From positions 1-53,067 of the forward strand of contig CP028515.1 in the NCBI GenBank assembly GCA_003054495.1: a stretch of 53,067 nt of DNA, in the 5' to 3' direction. Below are positions 7,661 through 16,610 of this stretch, one piece after another (the first letter of the stretch is position 1; each line of letters starts with the position of its first letter). The notes beneath the pieces are model-generated. The model was not told the DNA's origin, did no database searches, and saw nothing but the letters and a program-made list of their open reading frames with translations. The translations under genes were made by a program, and so were the position numbers. The DNA comes from Carboxydocella thermautotrophica (GTDB lineage: Bacteria; Bacillota; GCA-003054495; Carboxydocellales; Carboxydocellaceae).

Positions 7661-7698
7661 TACAAAAACGGTGCCGGCAACATTCGGCATCGTTTTTT
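7661..7698 (+). terminator. Terminator after the dynamin pair
   Basis: AAAACGGTGCCG pairs with CGGCATCGTTTT around a short loop, followed by T residues. Its stem resembles the hairpin in R1 but the flanks do not match. Confidence 0.65.
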
Positions 7699-7771
7699 AT
7701 AAGCCTTAGAATTTGGTTATTGTTAACAGGAGAATGTTTAGGGTTTTGTGCAAATGGTTAATAATACCATA

Positions 7772-8046
7772 AAGATGAGGCATTGAAATCACTTTTTGCA
7801 GACACAATCCAACAAATGCTTGAAGCCGAATTGGAGCAACACTTAGGTTATGAGAAACATTCTCCTGCTAGGATTAATTCCGGAAACAGTCGTAATGGTT
7901 ATAGCAAAAGACCCTTAAAACCAGAATGGGAAACACAGAAATTTTAGTCCCCAGAGACCGTAACGGGGAGTTTGTACCCCAAGTTATCGGCAAGTATCAA
8001 ACTACTGCAAATGAGATCGAATCACAGGTTATTGCAATGTACGCAA
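7772..8046 (+). pseudogene. IS256-family (mutator-type) transposase remnant
   Basis: The translation reads KSLFADTIQQMLEAELEQHL and GYEKHSPARINSGNSRNGYS, then, after a one-base frameshift near 7918-7925, ILVPRDRNGEFVPQVIGKYQ and a final MYASG. This is the N-terminal third of an IS256-like transposase. It lacks a start and all of the DDE catalytic region. The right end breaks off exactly where R1 copy 2 begins, so R1 inserted into or recombined with an old IS256-type element. Confidence 0.8.
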
Positions 8047-8333
8047 GCGGTACCGGTACCTTGGGTACATCCCGTGTACCGTCAGCCGCAAGGCCTGATG
8101 CAGCCGCTCGGGTCAAGGGGACAAGCCCCGAAGCAAAAAATCCCCCGTAGAGGGGGATTTTTTGCGAAGCCCCTGGCGGCCCGATAGGGCCGGGGCTTGA
8201 TTAAGACTGACCCGGACGGCGAACGGTGCCGGTTACATCCGGCACGGTTCGCTGATAAAAGGGGAGCAAGACTATTTCGCCCGCTTTCCCTGGATTTTAC
8301 TTGCCGGGCGGAATTGTCTTGCGGCGGGAATGC
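8047..8333. repeat. R1 structured repeat, copy 2
   Basis: Nearly identical to 4259-4523 for 287 bp. The differences are informative: the last hairpin is CGCCCG/CGGGCG (8278-8283 with 8305-8310) with a 21-base loop, against CGCC/GGCG with a four-base loop in copy 1, so the stem is kept while the loop expands. The outer CAAGAC/GTCTTG stem and the terminator hairpin (8132-8164) are unchanged. The left junction abuts the IS256-like remnant. It lies about 110 bp upstream of the lipoprotein gene at 8444. Confidence 0.8.
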
Positions 8334-8443
8334 TTTTAAATCCTTAAACCAAAAAAACAATGCGAAAGGATATTGTTTATATGTGTAGAATATGGTTATT
8401 AATGGTTGTTTAATCCAAAAAATGTTTCATTAGGAGGTGTACT

Positions 8444-8734
8444 ATGAAAAATCTTAAGCAAACCCGCAGGTATTTTGCCGCCTTTTTAATGGTCTTGTTT
8501 ATGTTAATTCCAATTCTTAATGGATGCAGTACACAGTCAAATCAGCCAGTATCTTCGCCCCAGCAAAAAGCAACATATCAGTTTGTAGGATCAGTAAAAA
8601 GCAATAAATACCATTATCCAACTTGTGAATGGGCACTAAAAATTAAACCAGATAATGAGATTTGGTTCACAGACCCTAAAGATGCCCAAAGCAAAGGATA
8701 TGTACCCTGCAAAGTCTGTGATCCTCCATATTAA
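8444..8734 (+). CDS. Lipoprotein with Ada-like zinc-binding domain
   Basis: A 96-residue protein. The signal peptide has a lipobox (LNGC, Cys about 28), so it is probably anchored on the outer face of the membrane. The mature part (VGSVKSNKYHYPTCEWA, then KGYVPCKVCDPP) matches the small zinc-binding domain found at the ends of many secreted SNase-like and metallo-beta-lactamase-like nucleases: a Cys after HYP and a C-x2-C pair at the end. The same domain ends the next protein. The ribosome site is AGGAGG. It is the first gene of a three-gene cluster with the thermonuclease. A role in binding extracellular DNA is inferred. Confidence 0.75.
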   Translation: MKNLKQTRRYFAAFLMVLFMLIPILNGCSTQSNQPVSSPQQKATYQFVGSVKSNKYHYPTCEWALKIKPDNEIWFTDPKDAQSKGYVPCKVCDPPY

Positions 8735-8756
8735 TATTTAAGGGATGGGATAAGTT

Positions 8757-9581
8757 ATGTATAAGAAATTAATTGCAATAGCTGTAATTTGTTGCACTCT
8801 ACTTATCAATATCGGTTGCAGCAATACTTCTCAAACAGAAGAAAAATCTTCTAATCAAATAAAGCAGCAAATTCAAACAGAGCCACAGGTAAAAAAAGAA
8901 CAGCCACCTACAAACCAAAACCCTATAAATGCAAAAAAACAAAACAGCTTTGCTGCTCCAGTTAAGGTGTTATCAGTAATTGACGGCGATACAATACAAG
9001 TCAATTTAAACGGTGTTGAAGAAAAGGTAAGGCTTATCGGAGTAAATACTCCAGAAACTCATCATCCCAGCAAGCCGGTAGAACCTTATGGACCAGAAGC
9101 AGAAAAGTTTACCCGCTCTCAACTGACTGGAAAGCAGGTTTACCTGGAAAAAGATGTCCAGGAAAGGGACAAATACGGTCGTTTATTGGCATATGTCTGG
9201 CTGGAAAAACCGGTAAACAAGTCTGAAAAAGAGATACGCGCTAAGTTATTTAATGCAAAGCTGTTAATTGACGGATATGCTCAAGTAATGACTATTCCGC
9301 CTAATGTTAAATACTCTGACCTTTTTGTAAAACTGCAGCGTGAAGCCCGTGAAAACAATAGAGGTCTATGGGGAATAGAAATAAATAATTCAAGCTCGGC
9401 TGCCCAAAAAATTGCGGAAGATTATTTTGTAGGCTCAATTAAGAGCAATAAATATCATTACCCCGATTGCCGCTGGGCTAAAAAGATATTGCCTGGCAAT
9501 TTAATTAAATTTGATAGCCCAAAAGATGCAAGAAAAAAAGGTTATGAGCCGTGTGGTGTATGTAACCCGCCTTTAGATTAG
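8757..9581 (+). CDS. Surface-anchored thermonuclease (SNase) with C-terminal zinc domain
   Basis: A 274-residue lipoprotein (lipobox NIGC near residue 21) with a Gln/Lys/Pro-rich spacer, then an SNase/TNase domain at about 65-210: VLSVIDGDTIQV, VRLIGVNTPE with the catalytic Arg, and RDKYGRLLAYVW with the catalytic Glu/Arg region. It ends in a zinc-binding domain (SIKSNKYHYPDCRWA, GYEPCGVCNPP) like that of the preceding gene. SNases cleave DNA and RNA using calcium; here the activity would be on the cell surface. It follows the lipoprotein by 22 bp, so the two are an operon. Its last ~50 bases recur at the end of the next gene. Confidence 0.9.
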   Translation: MYKKLIAIAVICCTLLINIGCSNTSQTEEKSSNQIKQQIQTEPQVKKEQPPTNQNPINAKKQNSFAAPVKVLSVIDGDTIQVNLNGVEEKVRLIGVNTPETHHPSKPVEPYGPEAEKFTRSQLTGKQVYLEKDVQERDKYGRLLAYVWLEKPVNKSEKEIRAKLFNAKLLIDGYAQVMTIPPNVKYSDLFVKLQREARENNRGLWGIEINNSSSAAQKIAEDYFVGSIKSNKYHYPDCRWAKKILPGNLIKFDSPKDARKKGYEPCGVCNPPLD

Positions 9582-9604
9582 AAAAAATAAGTGAGGTTTA
9601 TGAG

Positions 9605-10165
9605 ATGAAAAAGCCTTGGATTATTCCAGCATTAATATCTTTGCTCTTATTATTAGCATGGCCTTTTCGATGGGAAAAGGGGCCTACTCAAACAACACCT
9701 CAATATGCGATAGTTTATCTAAAAGATCGGTGGACCGGGCAAGAATGGATAAAAATATATAGCCCAACAAAAAAAATTCGCGAAATCCCTAATATAGAAA
9801 AAAAAGAAGTTGAGGCTAGAGTAAATGAAATTTTATTAAAAAGCCCAGATATGGCGAATATCCGAAGCAAGATTGAGCAGATGAGTAAAGACCCAAGGTA
9901 CACACCTGGACCAAGTAAATTTTCTTTAAGTCTTTTATGGAGCTTATCAGAGTACGGTTTCGATACATCAAAATATTATAATCAAGCTAAAGAAAAAGCA
10001 TTAAACGAAATAATTAACGAAACTATGTTATATCGCAATATAGCTACATGGGTTTGGAGCAGTTTATTGTTAATATCTCTAATAACTTTATTTTATATAA
10101 AATTTAAAGAGACCAGAAAAAAGGGTTATGAGCCGTGCGGTGTATGTAACCCGCCTTTAGACTAA
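9605..10165 (+). CDS. Membrane protein with a copied zinc-domain tail
   Basis: A 186-residue protein that I do not recognise. There are two membrane segments, at about 6-22 and near 150-168, with a soluble part between them. The last 16 residues (RKKGYEPCGVCNPPLD) are identical to the end of the SNase protein, and the DNA matches over about 50 bp with few mismatches. The upstream half of the zinc domain is missing, so the tail cannot fold as in the SNase. The original C-terminus was probably replaced by recombination between repeats, giving a chimeric gene. R1 copy 3 begins at its stop codon. Confidence 0.65.
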   Translation: MKKPWIIPALISLLLLLAWPFRWEKGPTQTTPQYAIVYLKDRWTGQEWIKIYSPTKKIREIPNIEKKEVEARVNEILLKSPDMANIRSKIEQMSKDPRYTPGPSKFSLSLLWSLSEYGFDTSKYYNQAKEKALNEIINETMLYRNIATWVWSSLLLISLITLFYIKFKETRKKGYEPCGVCNPPLD

Positions 10166-10271
10166 CCCCCCGCAAAGGGGGATTTTTTGTGCCCTGCGGC
10201 CCGATAGGGCCGGGGCTTGATTAAGACTGACCCGGACGGCAAAAGGTGCCGGATAAACTGGCACCTTTTGC
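10165..10271. repeat. R1 structured repeat, partial copy 3
   Basis: Matches the middle of R1: a CCCCC/GGGGG terminator hairpin, then 45 identical bases at 10196-10240, then the long hairpin. That hairpin reads GCAAAAGGTGCC/GGCACCTTTTGC (10239-10250 with 10260-10271), whereas copies 1 and 2 have GCGAAC at the same place paired with GTTCGC. Both sides changed together, so the pairing is conserved while the sequence is not. The last part of R1 is degenerate here. Confidence 0.75.
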
Positions 10272-10541
10272 TGAAAAGAGAACAAGAACGGTCTAAGTTA
10301 TAATGGAGTCTGCCGATATTGAACATAATACTATTTCCTCTACTTCTCATTTTTCATTTACCGTCCTTATTATCTTGTCTTTTTTTCTCCATAATAAATA
10401 TCTATCGTTTCCCCATCATCACCAGGAGAAGGAAGACCTTAGGATGATAAACTTAGAACCCCCTCGACTGATATTTTCTTTATGTTTAAACTATCAAGAC
10501 CATTTATATATACATATAAAAACTAATAACAGAGTACCTTT
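10272..10541. other. Intergenic, no supported gene
   Basis: AT-rich sequence between R1 copy 3 and the end of the leftward lipoprotein gene. Short frames here lack ribosome sites and recognisable motifs. The decayed right end of R1 copy 3 is probably included. Confidence 0.4.
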
Positions 10542-11264
10542 TTAATTATCTACTGAAAAACTATGAATTTGTTGGCCTTTCTTTCTTACGATAACCAAAA
10601 CAGCAACAATTACAATCAGGATAACAGCAGCAACGGCGATCCCTGTATTTCTTGTATTAAGTACTTTGGCTTCCAGAATTATTTCGTTATTTTTTCCTGG
10701 TATAAGGTTCCACACATAAGTTCTACCATCGTCAATTACCATGGAAGCATTGTGGTATTCGGCTTTTACCGGCAAAGTCATAGCTAAATCAAATTTGATC
10801 TGGTTTAACATAGCCCGTTGCATGGCCTTTTCTTCTTCCGTTGCGTTCTGATCAACAGCTAATGATGTCATATCCATAAATGTCTTAATATTGTATGTAT
10901 CAAAAAACAATCCCTTTTTTATGCTAAAATTACCTTTATCTGCTCTGATTTTGTTGTTTAGTAAAGCCCCCTGGTCAAAGCTATCCTTAATATTCTCAAA
11001 ATGTTTCTTAGCTTGAAAGCCCATTAGTTCGCCTTCATTAAATCTGGATACCGTATAACCTTCCTTTTCAGCATTTTTTATCATTTCATCAAAGGGATCA
11101 CCCCCTTCTCCTGCTAGTGCAACAAGCGTCGAATTCATACCCATTCTAATTGCTACATCTCCACTTCCATCTTCGTTAACCGTAATATGGATTTTACCTT
11201 GTACACATCCAGACAGAGCCAAAACCAGGGTAATCAAAAAAAATGCTATAATGCTTTTTTTCAT
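10542..11264 (-). CDS. LppM-like lipoprotein
   Basis: About 240 residues. Signal peptide with lipobox (LSGC near residue 18), a beta-rich domain starting GKIHITVNEDGSGDVAIRM, and a C-terminal membrane segment (IAVAAVILIVIVAVLVIV) with a basic tail. This layout and the opening motif match the LppM/DUF3153-type lipoproteins of Firmicutes and Actinobacteria, of uncertain function at the cell surface. I use the ATG at 11264, preceded by GGGAGG, rather than a TTG six codons upstream that contains the ribosome site. It appears to be a single-gene unit. Confidence 0.7.
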   Translation of the reverse strand: MKKSIIAFFLITLVLALSGCVQGKIHITVNEDGSGDVAIRMGMNSTLVALAGEGGDPFDEMIKNAEKEGYTVSRFNEGELMGFQAKKHFENIKDSFDQGALLNNKIRADKGNFSIKKGLFFDTYNIKTFMDMTSLAVDQNATEEEKAMQRAMLNQIKFDLAMTLPVKAEYHNASMVIDDGRTYVWNLIPGKNNEIILEAKVLNTRNTGIAVAAVILIVIVAVLVIVRKKGQQIHSFSVDN

Positions 11265-11628
11265 TAATATAACCTCCCTCAATAAGATTTAAATTTCTCC
11301 TTTTTTCTCGCTTAATCTCAGAATTTCACTTTAACAATAATTTAGCTGATTATAACGGCAGTGCATAATTTGGGATGAATATGGGTAACTACAACCAGAC
11401 CGCTTATTTTTTACAATACCTGGTCGGTAGGATTCCATATATTCTCCAGTGGCAACTTTCCCATGTCTACATGGTCTTAGCCCGAGCTGCATGTCTTCTA
11501 ATCTTTAAATTATTTTTTATTCGACATAATGGTTCTATTTCCCTTTTTTATGCAAAAATAACCAAAGTTAATTTTTAGGCTTGGGCTTATATTCGTTAGG
11601 CACGTTTTCCTTTGCTTAAGGTTAAACC
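11265..11628. other. Intergenic, no recognised feature
   Basis: It holds the upstream region of the LppM-like gene. I see no reliable gene and no known RNA. A perfect 17-base palindrome, TTAAGGTT-A-AACCTTAA, at 11616-11632 overlaps the stop codon of the recombinase gene. Confidence 0.4.
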
Positions 11629-12630
11629 TTAATCCCAGGCAATCTTTTCAACTGCTGCTAACAAATCAGCTTCCCCTGGCTGGGTATAGATTATCGTAGA
11701 CTTTAGATTAGGCATTCCTCCAGAAGTAAAATGGCCGGCTAATATGGCCACCTGATCCAGGGGAACACCTGCATCTATCAGGTTTTTACAAAATGTATGT
11801 CTTAACCTGTGGCAGGTTAAATCCTGAATTCTGGCCTTATAACCAAGGTCCGCAATTACATGCTGAATAGCCCGGGTGCTTAATTTCTCCGATCTTTGAC
11901 TGACAAAGAACCACTTGCTCTCTGAGTCCCTTACTTTCAAGTACGCCAACATTGCCTCCCGCAAATCTTTATTCAATGGAATTACACGGCCTTTATCAAA
12001 TTTGCTGTATTGTACCTCTATGGTGCCTTTTCTTTCAGAGATAGAAACATCGCTTAAGCGCAGATCACTTACTTCCTGCACCCGCAAACCGGCATGAAGC
12101 ATGACCATAACTAAGGCATAATTTCTGGGTGAATCTTTTTCAGCAACCCGGATAAGCCGGTATTGTTCTTTGCGGTCCAGCCATTTAGGCAGTCCTCGTT
12201 GCACCGGCACAAAACCTATCCTCTCCCCTGGATTGCTTTCTATATAACCCTGAGCTACAGCCCACTTGCAGAAATTCTTCAGGGAAGCCACCGCTTTGTT
12301 AACTGTGGTGGGCTTTTTTGTTTGCATCAGGTGTTCCCGGTACTGTTTTAAATCAATTGGGGTTATTTCCTGGGGGTGAAATTTGCGTTCAGCATTCTCT
12401 TCAAACCAGGCTGCAAATTTCAGCAATTCATTGTAATAGGTTTTGATAGATTTTTCCTTGAAACCCAATTTTCGATCCTGTATAAATTCTTCAATCCAGT
12501 TTCGTTCCAAAGCTATCACCGCCAAAAATATTCTACGACAAGTTTTTTGGGAGATAATGAAACGGTCTTTCAAAGTTTTCCCCTTTTCATTATACCTGTT
12601 TTCGTCGTAGAACGGTATATTCTGTGACAA
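11629..12630 (-). CDS. Tyrosine recombinase (XerC/D-like integrase)
   Basis: Up to 333 residues. The SAM-like N-terminal core-binding domain (about 45-140) precedes the catalytic domain with all key residues: Arg in HAGLRVQE, Lys in KFDKGRVIPL, HRLRHTF (His-x2-Arg), a Gly-His pair (LAGHFT) and the nucleophile Tyr in STIIYTQP. It catalyses site-specific recombination, such as plasmid dimer resolution or element integration. The start is uncertain: the TTG at 12630 lacks a ribosome site, and an internal start before LERNWIEEF would give a protein of usual Xer size. It is 15 bp from the Gabija-like helicase gene and in the same direction. Confidence 0.85.
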   Translation of the reverse strand: MSQNIPFYDENRYNEKGKTLKDRFIISQKTCRRIFLAVIALERNWIEEFIQDRKLGFKEKSIKTYYNELLKFAAWFEENAERKFHPQEITPIDLKQYREHLMQTKKPTTVNKAVASLKNFCKWAVAQGYIESNPGERIGFVPVQRGLPKWLDRKEQYRLIRVAEKDSPRNYALVMVMLHAGLRVQEVSDLRLSDVSISERKGTIEVQYSKFDKGRVIPLNKDLREAMLAYLKVRDSESKWFFVSQRSEKLSTRAIQHVIADLGYKARIQDLTCHRLRHTFCKNLIDAGVPLDQVAILAGHFTSGGMPNLKSTIIYTQPGEADLLAAVEKIAWD

Positions 12631-12645
12631 TTTTCATTTATTATA

Positions 12646-14376
12646 TTATCTTAAAATTATATCTTTAAAAACCTCTGATTTTGTATTATTGCACCAAATC
12701 TCTTTGAGATGATGATTAGTTTCATAAGTATTACCCTTTTGAGTATAACGACCACTTTCTGAAATCAAATAAATATTTCTTTTTGCACGAGAACAAATAA
12801 CATATAATAATTTTTTTGATATACATTCAGAGTATTCATTAGAACAATTAATTATATCATCCCAGTGAGGAATAAACCCCCATAAAAGACCAAATGCAAT
12901 TACAGTATCATATTCTAACCCCTTACAGCTATGGACTGTTGTAAATACCACCCCTTGATTATTTCTAAATGCTTGCCGAAAATAATGAATAGAAGATTCA
13001 ATATTTCTTTCTTTTATGCGCGCTCGACACCCATCCATAAAAGAATTTAATGATTGTTCAAGTTGTTTATAATCCGAATATTGGATACCAAGTACAGATT
13101 CTATATACTTAAAACCTTGTTCAAGATAGTTCAATCCATCTATCTCATCACAAGAAAATTTATTTATTATCCTTAGTAACACTTTTCCATTTGGAACAAT
13201 ATTAATAATATTTGGAATTACTGTTTCTAGTTTTTTAAGCAAAGAATTTGCCCACTTTATTCGCAAAGTAATTAAATCAGGCGATGGTGTAACCAAAAAA
13301 AGTCGAGCAAAATGAAAAAAAATATTATTCTCATCTTTTACAATAGGTAATAAACCTGGTACATCTAATGGAATACTAGGAAAATTTTGGTGAATTGCTC
13401 TAGCTACTTCAATAAGATTATTCCATTTCGAGGCAATAACACAAATCTCATTATAAGGAATATTATTTTTGTGTAATTCATTAATTAAGTTACCTATATA
13501 TACTGGAAGTTTATCTTTCGAAATTGTTTGATCTTCAAATTTAATAATAGAATTACTTTCACTATACTTCCCTATAGCTTCTGTGTTTTTCCCAATAATT
13601 TGAAAAAACTTAAAAAAATTGACAATATTTTTTGAAGAACGATAATTACCAGTAAGAAACTTTTCCTCTACTTCGTATCCTCCAATACAATCCTTAATTT
13701 CATCTTTTTGTTTAGCTACACCTCCTAAAGAGCCAAAAATAGCTTGATTAGGGTCCCCCACAAACATAATCTTAGTTGTATTTTCACGAGATTTAATTAT
13801 TTCTCCAATAATTAAATACTGCAATTCCTTAGTATCTTGATACTCATCAACTAGTATCCATTGAAATATAGTTGAAATGTTTTTTGCTATATGTAGATTT
13901 TTTTTTAATATTTCCAAAGAATAAACTAATATTAATTCAAAATCAACATATCGAAGTTCTCTTAATCGTTTTTTATACTCCCTATTTATTTCATTTTCAA
14001 CTTTAATATTTTTACTTATTTCATCTTTAATTTTTTTACTTTTTTCATCATCAATAATTACATACCCATAACGAGTTTCCTCAAGTAAGCCAGCAAAAGG
14101 ATGTAAAATCCACTGCAAGCAAAATGAATGTATTGTTCCTGCCCAATAACTGTTTTCATCTACACCTAACTCTTCTAAGCGCGAAGATATCTCGTTTGCA
14201 GCATTGTTTGTATATGTAATAGCTGCAATCTTAGTGTTAAATGGAATTCTATTAGCTTCATAAGCAATCTTTGCAACCAGGGTTCTTGTCTTTCCACTTC
14301 CAGGACAAGCAATAACTAAACAATTACCATTAAATTCAACTATTTCTTTTTGCTCCTGTGAAAGATCTCTTAGCAC
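12646..14376 (-). CDS. gajB: UvrD/Rep-like helicase, GajB-like Gabija subunit
   Basis: A 576-residue superfamily 1A helicase. Walker A ACPGSGKTRT (23-32), motif Ia AITYTNNAA, Walker B VDEYQD (175-180), motif III FVGDPNQAIFG, and motif V/VI TVHSCKGLEYD near 478 with the later SRAKRNIYL. It follows an OLD-family nuclease gene by 13 bp on the same strand. That order, nuclease then helicase, is the Gabija anti-phage pair, in which GajB acts with GajA on phage DNA after nucleotide depletion. It is larger than the Bacillus GajB reference, so this is a Gabija-like variant. GTG start with AAGGGG. AT-rich like its partner. Confidence 0.8.
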   Translation of the reverse strand: MLRDLSQEQKEIVEFNGNCLVIACPGSGKTRTLVAKIAYEANRIPFNTKIAAITYTNNAANEISSRLEELGVDENSYWAGTIHSFCLQWILHPFAGLLEETRYGYVIIDDEKSKKIKDEISKNIKVENEINREYKKRLRELRYVDFELILVYSLEILKKNLHIAKNISTIFQWILVDEYQDTKELQYLIIGEIIKSRENTTKIMFVGDPNQAIFGSLGGVAKQKDEIKDCIGGYEVEEKFLTGNYRSSKNIVNFFKFFQIIGKNTEAIGKYSESNSIIKFEDQTISKDKLPVYIGNLINELHKNNIPYNEICVIASKWNNLIEVARAIHQNFPSIPLDVPGLLPIVKDENNIFFHFARLFLVTPSPDLITLRIKWANSLLKKLETVIPNIINIVPNGKVLLRIINKFSCDEIDGLNYLEQGFKYIESVLGIQYSDYKQLEQSLNSFMDGCRARIKERNIESSIHYFRQAFRNNQGVVFTTVHSCKGLEYDTVIAFGLLWGFIPHWDDIINCSNEYSECISKKLLYVICSRAKRNIYLISESGRYTQKGNTYETNHHLKEIWCNNTKSEVFKDIILR

Positions 14377-14389
14377 TATAACAACCCCT

Positions 14390-16474
14390 TTAGAAAATTA
14401 ATTTTTCTGGGTGTTGCTGATAATATACTTTTACTAATTCTTCTATTGTATAGTCATTACCGTATATATCCTCTGTACTTTTTTTGAGTTTTTCAAATTT
14501 CTCGTTACCCAAACGGTATTTTATTATTTCAATCTTTTGTAATTCATTTAGATCTGAAACAAATCTTAGTGCATTTAATATATATTCAGGAATTTTTGTA
14601 TCTTTAGTAACATGATCTGAAATCATTAATGCTAACCAACCTTTTCCTACCTTTTCAGCAAGACGTAAAATCTCTTTTCCAGATACCGTAAGATTAGCGT
14701 CCATAATCTTATTTATAGAATCATTTATATATGAATCCTGAGAATAAATTTCTTTACAAACTTCAGTAATTATTTGTTGATTTCCTGCACGAAGAAACTC
14801 AACCTCAAAAGTATAATCAGCATAAAAAACTTTAATAAAATCATTATTTTGGACATAAAGATCTAGTTTCTCTTTTCTTGACTTACCCGATTCTTCTACT
14901 CTCTTACATCTTTTTTGAAATTCCTCGTCATCATAAGTATCCTGCTTTAATGGAACTATAGATAAATCATTGTCAGTAATAATAGCACATTTTCGATGTA
15001 ACCGGTTAGGACCAAATACATTTGCAATATTTTGAAACTGTGTGCCACCAATATTAATAAGACTTATTCCTATTTCATCTAAAGATACACCAAACACTTT
15101 TTTTACTAATAAAGGAATAAGAATCATTTCAGCGTCGCCTTCAACAAGAATAATAGATTTTGCAAAAAGAAGAGTTGCTCTAGTTGCATCAAGATAACGC
15201 TCTAATCTTTTTACTTCAATCGAGTCAATGCCTTCAGCAGGTTGGCTAACCACAGTCTCGTTGCCTTCTTGATATAGAACGTTTATTTGATTAAGTGAAC
15301 ATGAAGACGAAATGTGACTCGAATGGGTAGAAAGAATTATTTGGGTATTATTATCATAATCGTGGTACTTCTGAAATAAAGTTTTTTGAACATGAGGGTG
15401 AAGATGAGCTTCTGGCTCTTCAATAAGCAAAAAATGCATAATTTTGTTTTTATTGTGATCTATCCTTTTATACTCTTCAATTTTTAATGCTAAGTAAATT
15501 AAATTAGCTCCACCAAGACTAAGCTCTCGAAGATCTCCACGATAATTTTTATCATTAAGTTCTCCAGCCTGTAAACTTAAAGATTTTAATGCTTGTCGTA
15601 CGTCCTCAGATAAGTTTGAATTAATCTCTATATATGGAGCATAAGTAAATCCTGCTGTTTTTTGTAATGAATTACTAATACCTTGAGATATATCGTTAAT
15701 CTCTGGTAGATTTTTAATTTTACTATTTAAATTACGGATCATTTCTGATATTTCTATAGAATCATCATTTCTAATTTCAACATTATTTAATAATCTTAAT
15801 AAAGGAGAATAGCGACTATTTTTCATTTCGCCAACAACATCTCTCAGAGCTTTTGCAAAAGTACAAGCAAAATCATTTTTGAAACTTATATTTGTTTGAA
15901 CACCTATAATTTTTTTATCCTCTTCTTCCGGATTTGGGAACAGATAATTTTGAAAATCTCCAACGACTGTTTTATAAACATTATCGTCATAAAAGTTAGC
16001 AGTTCCTTTCCCAACAATAACAGGTTCATAATCATTAATTGTAATCTGATTTAGTCGATCTATTATCTCTTCTTTTCTTCTTTCAAAATCATTTATCCTT
16101 GATAATTCAAATAATTCTTTCCTGACAGTTTTATTAGGACGAAAATATAAACTTAAACTACCCTGCCCTGGCCCAGAATTACTATTATGATAAAACAATG
16201 CCTGAGCTGGTTCATCTTCTTTAAGCTCATTAAAATGTAGAGAAATAATAATCCAATGCCCCTTCCAATTTCCTAACGAACGATTAAAATCAGATTCTAA
16301 AAGGAAAATAGCATTTCGAGGTAAATCATCATCCAATAATAAACGTAAAGCTTGAAAAGCATTGGTTTTTCCTGTTCCGTTCGCACCTATTAAAACATTT
16401 ACGCCTTTATTAAAAATAAATTTCACATTACGGAAATTGCGAAAATTACGTATATACAATTCCTTAAGATACAT
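14390..16474 (-). CDS. gajA: OLD-family ATPase-TOPRIM nuclease, GajA-like Gabija subunit
   Basis: A 694-residue protein. The N-terminal ABC-type ATPase has Walker A GANGTGKT (30-37), a signature near LSLGGANLIYLA, Walker B IEEPEAHLHP (350-359) and a switch His in STHSSH. The C-terminal TOPRIM nuclease domain has VEGDAE (443-448) and TDND (499-502), the metal-binding acidic residues. OLD-family proteins with a UvrD partner next door are Gabija GajA: they bind nucleotides and nick DNA when phage replication lowers nucleotide pools. It is longer than canonical GajA, with an extended C-terminus. The ATG has a good GAGGTGA site. The apparent promoter lies in the adjacent IS end. Confidence 0.8.
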   Translation of the reverse strand: MYLKELYIRNFRNFRNVKFIFNKGVNVLIGANGTGKTNAFQALRLLLDDDLPRNAIFLLESDFNRSLGNWKGHWIIISLHFNELKEDEPAQALFYHNSNSGPGQGSLSLYFRPNKTVRKELFELSRINDFERRKEEIIDRLNQITINDYEPVIVGKGTANFYDDNVYKTVVGDFQNYLFPNPEEEDKKIIGVQTNISFKNDFACTFAKALRDVVGEMKNSRYSPLLRLLNNVEIRNDDSIEISEMIRNLNSKIKNLPEINDISQGISNSLQKTAGFTYAPYIEINSNLSEDVRQALKSLSLQAGELNDKNYRGDLRELSLGGANLIYLALKIEEYKRIDHNKNKIMHFLLIEEPEAHLHPHVQKTLFQKYHDYDNNTQIILSTHSSHISSSCSLNQINVLYQEGNETVVSQPAEGIDSIEVKRLERYLDATRATLLFAKSIILVEGDAEMILIPLLVKKVFGVSLDEIGISLINIGGTQFQNIANVFGPNRLHRKCAIITDNDLSIVPLKQDTYDDEEFQKRCKRVEESGKSRKEKLDLYVQNNDFIKVFYADYTFEVEFLRAGNQQIITEVCKEIYSQDSYINDSINKIMDANLTVSGKEILRLAEKVGKGWLALMISDHVTKDTKIPEYILNALRFVSDLNELQKIEIIKYRLGNEKFEKLKKSTEDIYGNDYTIEELVKVYYQQHPEKLIF

Positions 16475-16523
16475 TAATAAATCACCTCTTTACAATGAAG
16501 AATGTAGTTTCTCGGAAACTCCC

Positions 16524-16546
16524 AAACCAGTTGTTTCAACTGGTTT
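16524..16546. terminator. Perfect hairpin in the leader of the GajA-like gene
   Basis: AAACCAGTTG/CAACTGGTTT pair around a three-base loop. Rightward it is followed by TTTCTTTT, like a terminator. Leftward it lies in the untranslated leader of the nuclease gene, where it could modulate expression. Confidence 0.5.
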
Positions 16547-16610
16547 TTCTTTTGGGTAGGACTGGTTCACCCCCAACCTAAACCCCAAACTTCACATAGC
16601 AAAAATAGCC

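Noticed and set aside
7926-8150. 74-residue frame spanning the transposase remnant and R1
   Set aside because: It fuses part of an IS256 frame to R1 repeat sequence; it is not a gene.
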